In this document: in pieces, positions 6,469-13,610 of the stretch
Layout of the letters: every line of letters begins with the position of its first letter
How positions within the stretch are numbered: position 1 is the first letter of the stretch
From: Oscillospiraceae bacterium
Lineage (GTDB): Bacteria; Bacillota_A; Clostridia; Oscillospirales; Oscillospiraceae
Direction: 5' to 3'
DNA length: 23,950 nt
Assembly: GCA_017415945.1 (NCBI GenBank)
Contig: JAFQDR010000094.1
Location: 1 to 23,950, forward strand
The notes under the pieces: model-generated
What the model saw: only the letters and a program-made list of their open reading frames with translations
Database searches by the model: none
Told to the model about the DNA's origin: nothing
Position numbers and translations under genes: made by a program

Positions 6469-7311
6469 TCAATAGTAGAAATCGTGGTCTCCCACGGTCA
6501 TGGCATAGGTGAGATTTTCACGGAACCAGCGGGTGCTGCCTGTGGCGGGGTTTACAAAATAGGTGCTCTCCCCCGCAAAGCTCACCCCTTCCAGACACAG
6601 CTTCGCTGCCATCACCGCTTCCTCGTCGGGGCTGCTCCAAATGGTGCCGCTGCGCACGGGGCAAAACTGATTGGGACTGAAGATCACATCCTCCACCGTA
6701 TCGGGGAAGCGGCTGTCCCGCACACGGTTGAGCACCACATTCCCCACGCAAATCTGACCAACCATATCCTGATTGCCCGCCTCCGCATGGATGATATGGC
6801 TGAGCCACTTCAAGTCCTCGGGGTCATAGCCGCCATCGGCACACACCGCCATATGCTCGGTGTTCAGATTCCATCCGTCCTCGGTGGCTGTGGGGATGAT
6901 GCCGAAGGCACCGCAGATCCCATCCAGCGGCACCAGCACATTGCCGTCCACATACAAAATGTTACCGCCCAAATAGACCGCACGGTCATTGAGGGTCAGA
7001 TAAAACGCCCCCACCTGTGCCCGCATACGGACAGCAGGCTCACGGAACACCACCTGCATGACCCGTCCCGCCCTGCTGTGGGTCACTGCCGCCCCCATAT
7101 GCAAAGCCTTGCAAAAGCTGCGGAGGGGCACATAGTCCGTCCCCTCCACTGTATAGCCCGTGTATTCGGGCACGCCGTCTACGCAGACAGTCTGCTTTTC
7201 CCCGACGGAAGCACCCGCATCCTCCTCAACAGCCGCATAGCCGCTGGTAAACAGGCATACCGTCAGCACACCCGCAAGAAACATCGCTTTGATTTGTAAC
7301 AGTTTTGTCAT
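6469..7311 (-). CDS. Secreted cell wall hydrolase, SleB-type, with copper-amine-oxidase-like N-terminal domain
   Basis: A 280-residue exported protein. Residues 1-26 are a signal peptide (AGVLTVCLFTSGYAA). Residues about 40-150 form a stalk-like copper-amine-oxidase N-terminal-type domain (VDGVPEYTGYTVEGTDYVPL, NILYVDGNVLVPLDGI), a common non-catalytic module in Clostridia. Residues about 163-280 form a hydrolase_2 (SleB/CwlJ) domain with WLSHIIHAEAGNQ, where Glu177 is the likely catalytic residue. It continues VGNVVLNRV, FSPNQF and TYFVNPATGS. SleB-type enzymes are lytic transglycosylases that cut cortex or peptidoglycan. With no obvious spore targeting, this one may act in spore germination or in vegetative wall turnover. 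The start has GGTGAT 6 nt upstream and a good promoter just before it. Confidence 0.9.
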   Translation of the reverse strand: MTKLLQIKAMFLAGVLTVCLFTSGYAAVEEDAGASVGEKQTVCVDGVPEYTGYTVEGTDYVPLRSFCKALHMGAAVTHSRAGRVMQVVFREPAVRMRAQVGAFYLTLNDRAVYLGGNILYVDGNVLVPLDGICGAFGIIPTATEDGWNLNTEHMAVCADGGYDPEDLKWLSHIIHAEAGNQDMVGQICVGNVVLNRVRDSRFPDTVEDVIFSPNQFCPVRSGTIWSSPDEEAVMAAKLCLEGVSFAGESTYFVNPATGSTRWFRENLTYAMTVGDHDFYY

Positions 7312-7345
7312 TTTTAATCACCCGTGTTTTCTGTATGGTGATTCT

Positions 7346-7374
7346 ATTATAAAAAATCCAAAACCGCCCTTCAA
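7346..7374 (-). promoter_or_regulatory. Sigma-A-type promoter of the cell wall hydrolase gene
   Basis: -35 TTGAAG (7369-7374), 17-bp spacer, perfect -10 TATAAT (7346-7351); leader of about 28 nt. A vegetative-type promoter argues against strictly sporulation-specific expression. Confidence 0.65.
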
Positions 7375-7463
7375 TGTGGATTTTGAACAATGCAAGCTTG
7401 TCGAATCTGTCATTTCCGCCAAATTCACAGGATGTTGGGCTTTCGACACAGGCAAAAAGAAAC

Positions 7464-7489
7464 GCACAACACAAGATGTAGTGTTGTGC
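7464..7489 (-). terminator. Terminator downstream of the TSCPD-domain gene
   Basis: Perfect 9-bp stem GCACAACAC / GTGTTGTGC with an 8-nt loop, T-rich on both sides. It lies 120 bp after the TSCPD stop codon. The AT-rich stretch 7375-7608 holds no gene but has several TTCGAC/GTCGAA words (7396-7401, 7442-7447, 7510-7515, 7529-7534) of unknown meaning. Confidence 0.55.
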
Positions 7490-7608
7490 ATTTTCTACAA
7501 AAATTCATTTTCGACATCGAATTTTAACCTTCGACCGTATTTTTACACCTATTTTGTAACCCTTATCGGTGTTATGTCAACTTGTCACCGAAAAAAGTTA
7601 CAGAAATT

Positions 7609-7860
7609 TCACTGTTCTTCCACGCACTTCGACAGAGCGATGGCCAGCTGATCGGGGCAGGAGGTACGTCTGGGACCGCAGCGGATCCCGCTGAGACGAT
7701 CGATGACTTCCTTGGCGGGCATGCCCTGCACCAGCTTCATAATGCCCTGCAGATTGCCGCTGCAGCCGCCGGTGACCTTTACATAATTGATGATGCCATC
7801 CACCACTTCCACTTCCATCATGGTGGAGCAGGTGCCCTTGGGCTTATATTTCAATACCAT
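7609..7860 (-). CDS. TSCPD domain-containing protein (TIGR03905-like)
   Basis: An 83-residue cytoplasmic protein that is one TSCPD domain. Conserved features are GTCSTMMEVEVVDGIINYV, GGCSGNLQGI, and RCGPRRTSCPDQLAIAL. The four conserved cysteines are C11, C33, C61 and C68, with C68 in the signature T-S-C-P-D. Such domains also occur at the C terminus of B12-dependent ribonucleotide reductases, and stand-alone copies are common in Clostridia. The function is unknown; metal binding by the cysteines is plausible (inference). ATG 7860 is chosen for CGGAGG 9 nt upstream, rather than the ATG at 7917, which would lie upstream of the promoter. Confidence 0.9.
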   Translation of the reverse strand: MVLKYKPKGTCSTMMEVEVVDGIINYVKVTGGCSGNLQGIMKLVQGMPAKEVIDRLSGIRCGPRRTSCPDQLAIALSKCVEEQ

Positions 7861-7889
7861 AGTGATTCCTCCGTTTTTTGAATATCGAC

Positions 7890-7917
7890 ATTTTACCACA
7901 AAGAAAAAAGATTGCAA
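7890..7917 (-). promoter_or_regulatory. Promoter of the TSCPD-domain gene
   Basis: -35 TTGCAA (7912-7917), 16-bp spacer, -10 TAAAAT (7890-7895), leader of about 25 nt. It lies in the divergent region shared with spoIIP. Confidence 0.55.
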
Positions 7918-7983
7918 CTGCTTTCATGCAGATTCTTTTCCCCGCATATAGTATCTGCATAGGACATGAAAGGGGGGACGGTC

Positions 7984-8979
7984 ATGGGGCTGCGGAAACA
8001 GGCAGCACGCTTGGGTGCTGTATTGGTAGCGGGACATATTGCTCTGAACGCTATGGGCTATGCTTCTCCCCGCGAAGCCATGGGGGAGCTGTTTTCTCCG
8101 GAGCGTCTGGTGCGCATGGCAGTGACCATGGAGCTGGGCAAGCCTCTGACGGATACCACAATACCGCCCATGCCCACGGTAACGGTGGTGACCCATACGC
8201 CGCCCCCCTCGCCCACCCCCACGCCACGGATCCTCGATGCCCTCATCGGCGGGGGTATCCGCATTGACAACAGCACGGACTACACCATCGACACAGCCCA
8301 GCTGCTGACAGAGGGCCCCACCCAAAGCCTCGTAAAGGGACAGCCCCAGATCCTCATTATCCATACCCACTCCAGCGAGGCCTACACCATGGATGACTTT
8401 GACCGATATACCCCCACGGACACCACCCGCACCCAGGATACCAAGTACAACGTCATCCGTGTGGGGGATGCGCTGACGGATGCACTGCGGGAGCATGGCT
8501 TGGAGGTCATCCACGACCGCAGCATTTACGATTACCCCAGCTATACGGGCTCCTACACCCGCACGGGAGAGGCTATCCAACAGTATCTGGAAAAATACCC
8601 CTCCATTGCCATGGTCATCGACCTGCATCGGGATGCCATCGGTAGCGGTGACGTGGTGTACAAAACCTTGGCAGAGGACGAAGCCAGCCCCTGCGCCCAG
8701 ACCATGTTTGTGGTAGGCACCGACGACAGCGGCTTGGAGCACCCCAACTGGCAGGAGAACCTAAAGCTGGCACTGTATTTGCAGGCAGCGGTATACACTG
8801 CTCACCCTACCCTGCAGCGGCCCATCAAGTTAGTGCAGGAACGATACAACCAGCAGCTGACCACAGGCTCATTGATTTTGGAGGTGGGCAGCAACGGCAA
8901 CACCCTTGCGGAGGCCCTAAACGCCATCGAATTCTTCGCAGATGCCGCAGGCCCCGCGTTGGCTTCGTTAGTGAAATAG
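7984..8979 (+). CDS. spoIIP: Stage II sporulation protein P, peptidoglycan hydrolase
   Basis: A 331-residue protein. SpoIIP works with SpoIID and SpoIIM as the engulfment peptidoglycan degradation machine, as amidase and endopeptidase on the septal wall. Visible features: a weak N-terminal membrane segment (about 10-27), a Pro-rich linker (PPPSPTPTP, 73-81), then the SpoIIP domain from about 120 with ILIIHTHSSEAY (H127, H129, E132), VIDLHRDAI (H215) and LILEVGSNGNTLAEA (E300). These match the zinc and catalytic residues of the family. The start ATG 7984 has AAAGGGGGG 6 nt upstream; the ATG at 7966 overlaps this site. In Bacillus, gpr precedes spoIIP; here the gene is divergent from the TSCPD gene and has no gpr. 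A CATATAGTA box near 7945 could be part of a sigma-E-type -10, but the -35 is unclear. Confidence 0.93.
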   Translation: MGLRKQAARLGAVLVAGHIALNAMGYASPREAMGELFSPERLVRMAVTMELGKPLTDTTIPPMPTVTVVTHTPPPSPTPTPRILDALIGGGIRIDNSTDYTIDTAQLLTEGPTQSLVKGQPQILIIHTHSSEAYTMDDFDRYTPTDTTRTQDTKYNVIRVGDALTDALREHGLEVIHDRSIYDYPSYTGSYTRTGEAIQQYLEKYPSIAMVIDLHRDAIGSGDVVYKTLAEDEASPCAQTMFVVGTDDSGLEHPNWQENLKLALYLQAAVYTAHPTLQRPIKLVQERYNQQLTTGSLILEVGSNGNTLAEALNAIEFFADAAGPALASLVK

Positions 8980-8991
8980 TCCACCGCACCT

Positions 8992-9017
8992 TGTAGGGCG
9001 GGGGCTTGCTCCCGCCG
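8992..9017 (+). repeat. Family B palindromic repeat
   Basis: TGTAGGGCGGGGGCTTGCTC then CCGCCG: same GTAGGG start and a GGCGGGGGC/GCTCCCGCC hairpin. It begins 12 bp after the spoIIP stop and is preceded by CCACCGCACC, much as the copy at 4828 is. Confidence 0.6.
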
Positions 9018-9092
9018 CTCCCCATCTCAAACAACTGTCAATGTATATTCATAAATGGCAGGACCAAGGCCCTGCCCTGATCAATTAAATAA

Positions 9093-9146
9093 GCCTCCCC
9101 TGTGTAAGGGGAGGTGAGTCGCCGAATGGCGACTCGGAAGGGTTGT
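9093..9146 (+). repeat. Family A palindromic repeat, copy 3
   Basis: GCCTCCCCTGTGTAAGGGGA with GGT, second hairpin GAGTCGCCGAATGGCGACTC, then GGAAGGGTTGT. The second stem is longer than in copy 2 and its sequence differs, with compensating changes. Confidence 0.7.
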
Positions 9147-9189
9147 TATTTCGTTTTTTGGGCATACTCCTCCAAAAGGAGGAGATTCC

Positions 9190-9624
9190 ATGAACATTCA
9201 ATCCATTATGACGGAAAACGTCCGTTCCATCCACCCCGATGAGCCCATTACCGCCGCCGCACGGCTGCTGAAGCGGGACAACATCGGATGCCTCCCCGTA
9301 TGCGACGACAGCGGTCATGTTGCGGGCATGGTCACCGATCGGGACATTGCCCTGCGGTGTGTGGCTGCGGGGCTGGATCCGAGCCAAACCACCGTCAGCC
9401 AAATCATGACCGCAGGGGTCTATACCCTGTCCCCTACGGACTCCGTGGACGCTGCCGCGGAAACCATGCGGAAGGCACAGGTGCGGCGCATCCCCGTAAC
9501 GGACAAGGGCAGACTTTGCGGCATTGTCAGTCTGGGGGATCTGACCGCACGATGTAAATGCGGCAGAGAAACCATGCAGACCATCACGGATCTTTCAAGC
9601 TGCGTCTGCAATCGAAGCAAATAA
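9190..9624 (+). CDS. Two-CBS-domain protein with a cysteine-rich tail
   Basis: A 144-residue cytoplasmic protein. Two CBS domains lie at about 1-62 (IMTENVRSIHPDEPITAAA, GCLPVCDDSGHVAGMVTDRD) and 67-122 (IMTAGVYTLSPTDSVDAAA, VRRIPVTDKGRLCGIVSLGD). CBS pairs bind adenine nucleotides and often sense energy state. There is no catalytic domain. The C-terminal tail has two CxC pairs, C122-K-C124 and C138-V-C140, which could bind a metal or form disulfides. The start is supported by AAAGGAGG 8 nt upstream. It stands alone between repeats, so its target cannot be guessed from neighbours. Confidence 0.9.
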   Translation: MNIQSIMTENVRSIHPDEPITAAARLLKRDNIGCLPVCDDSGHVAGMVTDRDIALRCVAAGLDPSQTTVSQIMTAGVYTLSPTDSVDAAAETMRKAQVRRIPVTDKGRLCGIVSLGDLTARCKCGRETMQTITDLSSCVCNRSK

Positions 9625-9626
9625 AA

Positions 9627-9650
9627 AGTCTCCCTCTGTTGAGGGAGACT
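9627..9650 (-). terminator. Hairpin terminator between convergent genes
   Basis: Perfect 10-bp stem AGTCTCCCTC / GAGGGAGACT with a TGTT loop. The T-run (TTTTTATT) is on the minus-strand side, so it best serves the NAGPA gene that ends at 9780, after two repeats. Confidence 0.6.
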
Positions 9651-9675
9651 GAAAGTGTAAACAATGCTCATATAA

Positions 9676-9723
9676 GGCTCCCCTATGTAGGGGAGCTGTC
9701 GAGCGAATGCGAGACTGAGAGGT
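9676..9723 (+). repeat. Family A palindromic repeat, copy 4
   Basis: GGCTCCCC-TATGT-AGGGGAGC hairpin, second small hairpin CGAGCGAATGCGAG region, tail ACTGAGAGGT. Confidence 0.75.
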
Positions 9724-9734
9724 AGAAAATGTTT

Positions 9735-9760
9735 AGCAGGGCGGCCGCTTGCTGCCGCCG
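9735..9760 (+). repeat. Family B-like palindromic repeat
   Basis: AGCAGGGCGGCCGCTTGCTG then CCGCCG. A diverged copy with the GGCGGC/GCCGCC hairpin, placed 12 bp after the family A copy. Confidence 0.45.
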
Positions 9761-9779
9761 TTTATAGGCGCGAGCCCAA

Positions 9780-11480
9780 TCACCGTTCACTTTCGGGAAC
9801 CGCGCTGGCGAAATAGAACATATCGCTCATAGTGCGCTCCCCGGCATATGCGGGATCTGCAGTCAGCACGCCGTTAAAGGTCATATTGGCGGTCTTGCCC
9901 CCGTCCAGATTGTAGGCCTTGTGGACACCCTTTTCCAAAATAAACTGTGTGGACTCACTGAGAGTAATGGTGCGATCGGGCTCGCCCTCATTCCCCGCGG
10001 TCATCACAATGAAATGCAGGGGATCCACCTCCCCGATGGCCGCACGGGGATAGTTATCCAAGAACTCCCCGAGGATATAGGGGGGATGGGGCAGCACCTC
10101 ATAGTTTTCAATAATAACAGGCCCGAAGCCCAGAGAGAAGCTCACATTGTTGTCCGCTACATACTGCACAGCCTTCCCTTGACTGACCTCGTGTCCCTTG
10201 GTCAGAATCATATCCCCGTCATAGGTGAAGAAGGCATGTGCCAGAGAGGAGGGGTCTGTGCGGTACACCTGCCCCTGATAGGCCATGATGCCCACCTGAC
10301 GGAACATATAGAAATCCCCCGTCATGCCCAGCACCGCATTGGTACGCTGTGCCATCTGTGTGGGTGTCTCCCAGTTAAAGCTGCGGTAGGTATTGTCCGC
10401 CAGTACACGGCGAATCTGACTGCCGTCGCTGATAATGACCTCACCGAAGGTCACACAGCAGCCCTCACGGTCTTCCTTCCATGTGATAGCCAGAATGGTT
10501 TCATCATAATAATACTGCATTTGGGTACCGGGCTTGATGACAATATCACGGTTCCAGCTGATTTTGCGATCCCCTACCAGAGGTGCAGACTTTTCGATGA
10601 CCGCCTCGATCACTGCGGGGTCATCGGTGATGCCGAAGCGGTCGGGGTCGGGCTTAGGCGCCACCAAGTCCTCCACGGGAATTTTATAGGTCTTATAAAT
10701 CAAAGGCAGTCCTGCCACAATGTCGGTGTGTGCGGTGGTCATGCGGGCGGAAAGTCTCTCTGCCATTGCCCCATCCTTCAATGTCACAGACTTATCCCCA
10801 AGGGCATAGCCCTCCAAAGCGTTTTGCAAAGTCTCATCCAAAATAATCTGCCAGCCAAAGGGCGTCCAATACAAGGTGACCTCCACGGGAACAGTGTGCA
10901 GGTATTCCCCGCCGCGGTTCCACATAGTCTGCAGAGCCTCGGCGTAGGCAGTCTCGGTGATGCCGTCCAAATAGGCATCCCGTTCCTCGTTGTACAGCAC
11001 CTTGGCAGAGCTGCTTTCCACCGTGGCAGCCAGTACCGCTTCCGCTTCCGCCTCCAAGCCCTCCAGCCACGCATGGGTATTGAGAACCGTCAGTTCCACA
11101 GGCAGCACAGCAACGAAATCCTCCACCCGCGCTTTTCCGCAGTCAGCGGAAAGACTTTCGCAGACCAAGGGAATCAATGTCAGGTCGCCGCTTATTTTTT
11201 CCTCACCATACAGCCCCAAACTGCCATATACATACTTGTCCGCGGCCTCGTACTCCCCCGCAGCCAGTGCGGCGGTCATGCCTTTCACCGCAGCGGCGGG
11301 GTCGCCGGGGTAACAGATCACATCCCCCGCACCGAAAACAATAAGACCAAGCAGCAGAGTGGGCAGCAGGGCGATCACCGTCAGCAGCGCAAAGAGCCCG
11401 CGGGCCTTCCCGCACTTCACAGCAAGGAGCAACAGCAGCACGCAAACCGCAGCCGCTCCCAAAAACATTTTTATAAACAT
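9780..11480 (-). CDS. Membrane-anchored phosphodiester glycosidase (NAGPA-type) paralogue 1
   Basis: A 566-residue protein. Two membrane helices (about 5-22 and 30-52) are joined by a short basic loop, which places the rest outside. Residues about 57-225 form an alpha/beta domain (GDPAAAVKGMTAALAAGEYE, WTPFGWQI), collinear with the C-terminal part of the serine hydrolase at 16289-17971. Residues about 285-566 form the NAGPA-type domain: TGDFYMFR (387-394), GFGPVIIENY (451-460), NLDGGKTANM (524-533) and a C-terminal GERTMSDMFYFASAVPE. This is the most diverged of three paralogues; the usual Asn before GDF is Thr here. Family members cleave sugar-1-phosphodiesters; the target is likely a surface glycopolymer (inference). 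Start at ATG 11480: GGGAGG is 7 nt upstream, and a good promoter precedes it. Confidence 0.85.
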   Translation of the reverse strand: MFIKMFLGAAAVCVLLLLLAVKCGKARGLFALLTVIALLPTLLLGLIVFGAGDVICYPGDPAAAVKGMTAALAAGEYEAADKYVYGSLGLYGEEKISGDLTLIPLVCESLSADCGKARVEDFVAVLPVELTVLNTHAWLEGLEAEAEAVLAATVESSSAKVLYNEERDAYLDGITETAYAEALQTMWNRGGEYLHTVPVEVTLYWTPFGWQIILDETLQNALEGYALGDKSVTLKDGAMAERLSARMTTAHTDIVAGLPLIYKTYKIPVEDLVAPKPDPDRFGITDDPAVIEAVIEKSAPLVGDRKISWNRDIVIKPGTQMQYYYDETILAITWKEDREGCCVTFGEVIISDGSQIRRVLADNTYRSFNWETPTQMAQRTNAVLGMTGDFYMFRQVGIMAYQGQVYRTDPSSLAHAFFTYDGDMILTKGHEVSQGKAVQYVADNNVSFSLGFGPVIIENYEVLPHPPYILGEFLDNYPRAAIGEVDPLHFIVMTAGNEGEPDRTITLSESTQFILEKGVHKAYNLDGGKTANMTFNGVLTADPAYAGERTMSDMFYFASAVPESER

Positions 11481-11511
11481 GGAGAAGCCTCCCGAAACAG
11501 CAATTTTGAAT

Positions 11512-11540
11512 ATTGTAGCATTAGAGAGCGGAAATTGCAA
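11512..11540 (-). promoter_or_regulatory. Promoter of NAGPA paralogue 1
   Basis: -35 TTGCAA (11535-11540), 17-bp spacer, -10 TACAAT (11512-11517). The 29-bp core differs at one base from the promoter of paralogue 2 (13423-13451). Confidence 0.75.
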
Positions 11541-11548
11541 TTGCACCA

Positions 11549-11677
11549 GCCCCTCCTTCGATAAGGAGGGGTGCCCCGCAAGGGGCGGGGTGGTCGAAAA
11601 AACATTTATGAATAACTCTTGATAATTTCGACCACCCAGTCAGCTTCGCTGACAGCCCTCCTTATCGAAGGAGGGCC
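11549..11677. repeat. MITE-like inverted pair of family A repeats
   Basis: A 129-bp unit. The left end reads GCCCCTCCTTCGATAAGGAG and the right end is its near inverted copy, ending CTTATCGAAGGAGGGC. Inside are GGTGGTCGAAA (11590-11600) and its inverted copy TTTCGACCACC (11626-11636), plus the typical GTCAGCTTCGCTGAC hairpin. It lies between NAGPA paralogues 1 and 2, just upstream of the promoter of paralogue 1. Confidence 0.7.
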
Positions 11678-11684
11678 TTCATGC

Positions 11685-11712
11685 AAAAACCGAGACTCGA
11701 AAGAGTCTCGGT
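11685..11712 (-). terminator. Terminator of NAGPA paralogue 2
   Basis: Stem ACCGAGACTC / GAGTCTCGGT, loop GAAA (TTTC on the minus strand), then TTTTTG on the minus strand. Almost identical to the terminator at 13579-13604. Confidence 0.85.
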
Positions 11713-11720
11713 TTGATGAT

Positions 11721-13391
11721 TTATTCTTCCGGTATTGCACTTGCGAAATAAATAATATCGCTCATGGTGCGTTCCTCGCCCCAGTCGGGTCGATTCACCA
11801 AATGCCCGCCCAACACAACGGAAGCGGTCTGGCCGCCATCCAAGGTATATGCCTGCTGCACATTCTTATCGGCAATGTACTGCACTGCCTGCTCCAGTGT
11901 GCAGGTCTTGCGGCAGGGGCCATCAAAGTTGACGGTCATAACCATGTAGTGGAGCTCGTCCTTCTGGGCAATGGCCGCACGGGAATAGCGGTCGTTCACT
12001 TCCCCGATGGCATACTCCGAGGTATGCACAGGCTCCCCGTTTTCCACCATGACAGGGCCGAAGGCCACAGCGAACAGCACATCATTGTCCTTGATAAACT
12101 GCTCCGCTTCCGCACGGTTCATCAGCTCCCCGCGCTTGGAGAAGATCATGTTGCCATCAGCGGTAAAGTAGGCGGTATCCACGGAAGCGGGATTGTGGCG
12201 GTACAGCTTGCGCTGATAGACCGTAATGCCCAGATCACGGAAGCCGTAGAAGTCCCCTGCGGAGGCAAGGACCGCGTTGACATTCTGTGCCATCTTGGTG
12301 GGGTACTCGTCAATGCCGTAGTCATAGCGGTTGCCCGTGACGGCACGGCGCAGCTGGCTGGGGTGGGCAAACTTCACTTCCCCGAAGGTGACCATGTTGC
12401 CGTTGATAATTTCCTTCCATGTCAGCGCCAAAATGGTTTCATCATAGTAATAGCGGATAGGCTCCTCGGACCAGAAGTTCAAATCGGGATTCCACGCCAA
12501 TTCCTGACCGTCCAGCAGCAGCGCAGCCTCGTCAATGATGGCCTGCACCTCTGCCATGTCAAAGGTCTCCCCGAACACCCCTTGGGGCTTGGGCGCCTTC
12601 ACCGCATCCTCGGGAATCTCATAGGCCTTGTGGAGCAGGGGCAGTCCCTCCACGATTTCACCGTAAGCGGTGGTCATGCGTGCAGACAGCCGCCGGGCCA
12701 TAGCCCCATCCTGCAAGGAAACAGACGCATCCCCAAGGGCATAGCCTTCCAGAGCGGAAACCAAGGCCTCATTCAGCTGTACCTTCCAGCCGAAGGGGGT
12801 CAGCTTCAGGGTCACATCCACGGAGACGGTGTGCAGGTATTCCCCGCCCTTGGTCAGCATAGCTGCAAGTGCCTCATCACAAGCAGCCTCGGTTACACCA
12901 TCCAAATAGCCATCCCCCGCAGCATTGAACAGCAGCTCCGCGGGCTTGGCCTTCACCGTATCCGACAGCACCGCCAGAGCTTCCTCGGACCAGGCCTCCA
13001 GCCATGCCTCGGTGTCCAACACAGTCAGCTCCACAGGCACCACGGCGGCGAAGTCATCCACTTGGGCTTCCCCGCACTGCGGGTACAGGGTGCCATGCAC
13101 CAAATTGGCCAAGCTGCGGTCAAAGCCCGCCTCCGCGCCCATTCCCAAGGTGCCGTCCACGAAATCATTGGCTGCCTCATATTCCCCCGCGGCCATAGCA
13201 TTGACCATAGCCGTGACGGATGCGGCGGGATCGTTGGAGGAATTGACGGTCATCATCCCCAGCACCACCATAGGCACGAGAGCAGCCGCCGCCAGCGCCG
13301 CAAACCACATACGACCCTTTTCCTTTTTGATTGCGAGGCCGATCAGCAGCACACAAAGCGCCGCGGCCCCGATAAACATAGCCATCAGCAT
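11721..13391 (-). CDS. Membrane-anchored phosphodiester glycosidase (NAGPA-type) paralogue 2
   Basis: A 556-residue protein with the same plan as paralogue 1: two membrane helices (about 4-21 and 29-49), an extracellular alpha/beta domain (about 53-218, starting NDPAASVTAMVNAMAAGEYE and ending LTPFGWKVQLNEALVSALEG), a linker ending APKPQG, and the NAGPA domain (about 275-556). Key motifs are SAGDFYGFR (377-385), AFGPVMVENG (443-452), YTLDGGQTASV (515-525) and EERTMSDIIYFASAIPEE. Its NAGPA part is closest to paralogue 3 at 14654-16270 (both have DGQELAWNPDLNFW and ALTWKEIINGNMVTFGEV), while its N-terminal half matches paralogue 1. Start at ATG 13391: GGGAGG 7 nt upstream. It has its own promoter and terminator, so it is probably a single-gene unit. 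Confidence 0.86.
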   Translation of the reverse strand: MLMAMFIGAAALCVLLIGLAIKKEKGRMWFAALAAAALVPMVVLGMMTVNSSNDPAASVTAMVNAMAAGEYEAANDFVDGTLGMGAEAGFDRSLANLVHGTLYPQCGEAQVDDFAAVVPVELTVLDTEAWLEAWSEEALAVLSDTVKAKPAELLFNAAGDGYLDGVTEAACDEALAAMLTKGGEYLHTVSVDVTLKLTPFGWKVQLNEALVSALEGYALGDASVSLQDGAMARRLSARMTTAYGEIVEGLPLLHKAYEIPEDAVKAPKPQGVFGETFDMAEVQAIIDEAALLLDGQELAWNPDLNFWSEEPIRYYYDETILALTWKEIINGNMVTFGEVKFAHPSQLRRAVTGNRYDYGIDEYPTKMAQNVNAVLASAGDFYGFRDLGITVYQRKLYRHNPASVDTAYFTADGNMIFSKRGELMNRAEAEQFIKDNDVLFAVAFGPVMVENGEPVHTSEYAIGEVNDRYSRAAIAQKDELHYMVMTVNFDGPCRKTCTLEQAVQYIADKNVQQAYTLDGGQTASVVLGGHLVNRPDWGEERTMSDIIYFASAIPEE

Positions 13392-13422
13392 GGAGAATCC
13401 TCCCAAAAGACGTATTTTTGAT

Positions 13423-13451
13423 ATTGTAGCATTAGACAGCGGAAATTGCAA
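13423..13451 (-). promoter_or_regulatory. Promoter of NAGPA paralogue 2
   Basis: -35 TTGCAA (13446-13451), 17-bp spacer, -10 TACAAT (13423-13428). The leader from here to the start codon is also alike in both genes (CAATAT, GGGAGG, TTCTCCATG). Confidence 0.75.
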
Positions 13452-13464
13452 TTCTACTATTTCA

Positions 13465-13556
13465 TGTAGGGACCGTCCTCCCGGACGGTCCGTGCCGCAC
13501 TTATGCAATCACCAATGTAAATAACAAGCGGACCGTCGAGGACGACGGTCCCTACA
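13465..13556. repeat. Inverted pair of family B repeats
   Basis: A 92-bp unit bounded by TGTAGGGACCGTC (13465-13477) and its exact inverse GACGGTCCCTACA (13544-13556). Each end also has an internal hairpin (GGACCGTCC...GGACGGTCC; GACCGTC...GACGGTC). Confidence 0.75.
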
Positions 13557-13578
13557 ATTCCATTCGTATTCATTAAAA

Positions 13579-13604
13579 AACCGAGGCTCGAAAGAGCCTC
13601 GGTT
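13579..13604 (-). terminator. Terminator of the three-gene envelope operon
   Basis: Perfect 11-bp stem AACCGAGGCTC / GAGCCTCGGTT with a 4-nt loop, then TTTTTT on the minus strand, 7 bp after the Lgt-like stop codon. Confidence 0.88.
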
Positions 13605-13610
13605 GGGATA

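Noticed and set aside
9046..9080. Possible spoIIP terminator (GGCAGG...CCTGCC)
   Set aside because: Stem is short and no T-run follows; it is more likely part of the repeat-rich spacer.
9093..9760. Possible CRISPR-like array from repeated hairpins
   Set aside because: The repeats differ in sequence, are not regularly spaced and have no cas genes near them; they are dispersed palindromic elements.
11305..11330. Possible lipobox in NAGPA paralogue 1 (Cys after the second helix)
   Set aside because: The residues before the Cys read DVIC, not a lipobox, and the Cys follows a second membrane helix rather than an N-terminal signal.
9921..11564. 547-codon open frame on the plus strand
   Set aside because: Antisense shadow of NAGPA paralogue 1.
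11619..13421. 600-codon open frame on the plus strand
   Set aside because: Antisense shadow of NAGPA paralogue 2; no family motif, and it runs through the terminator of the real gene.
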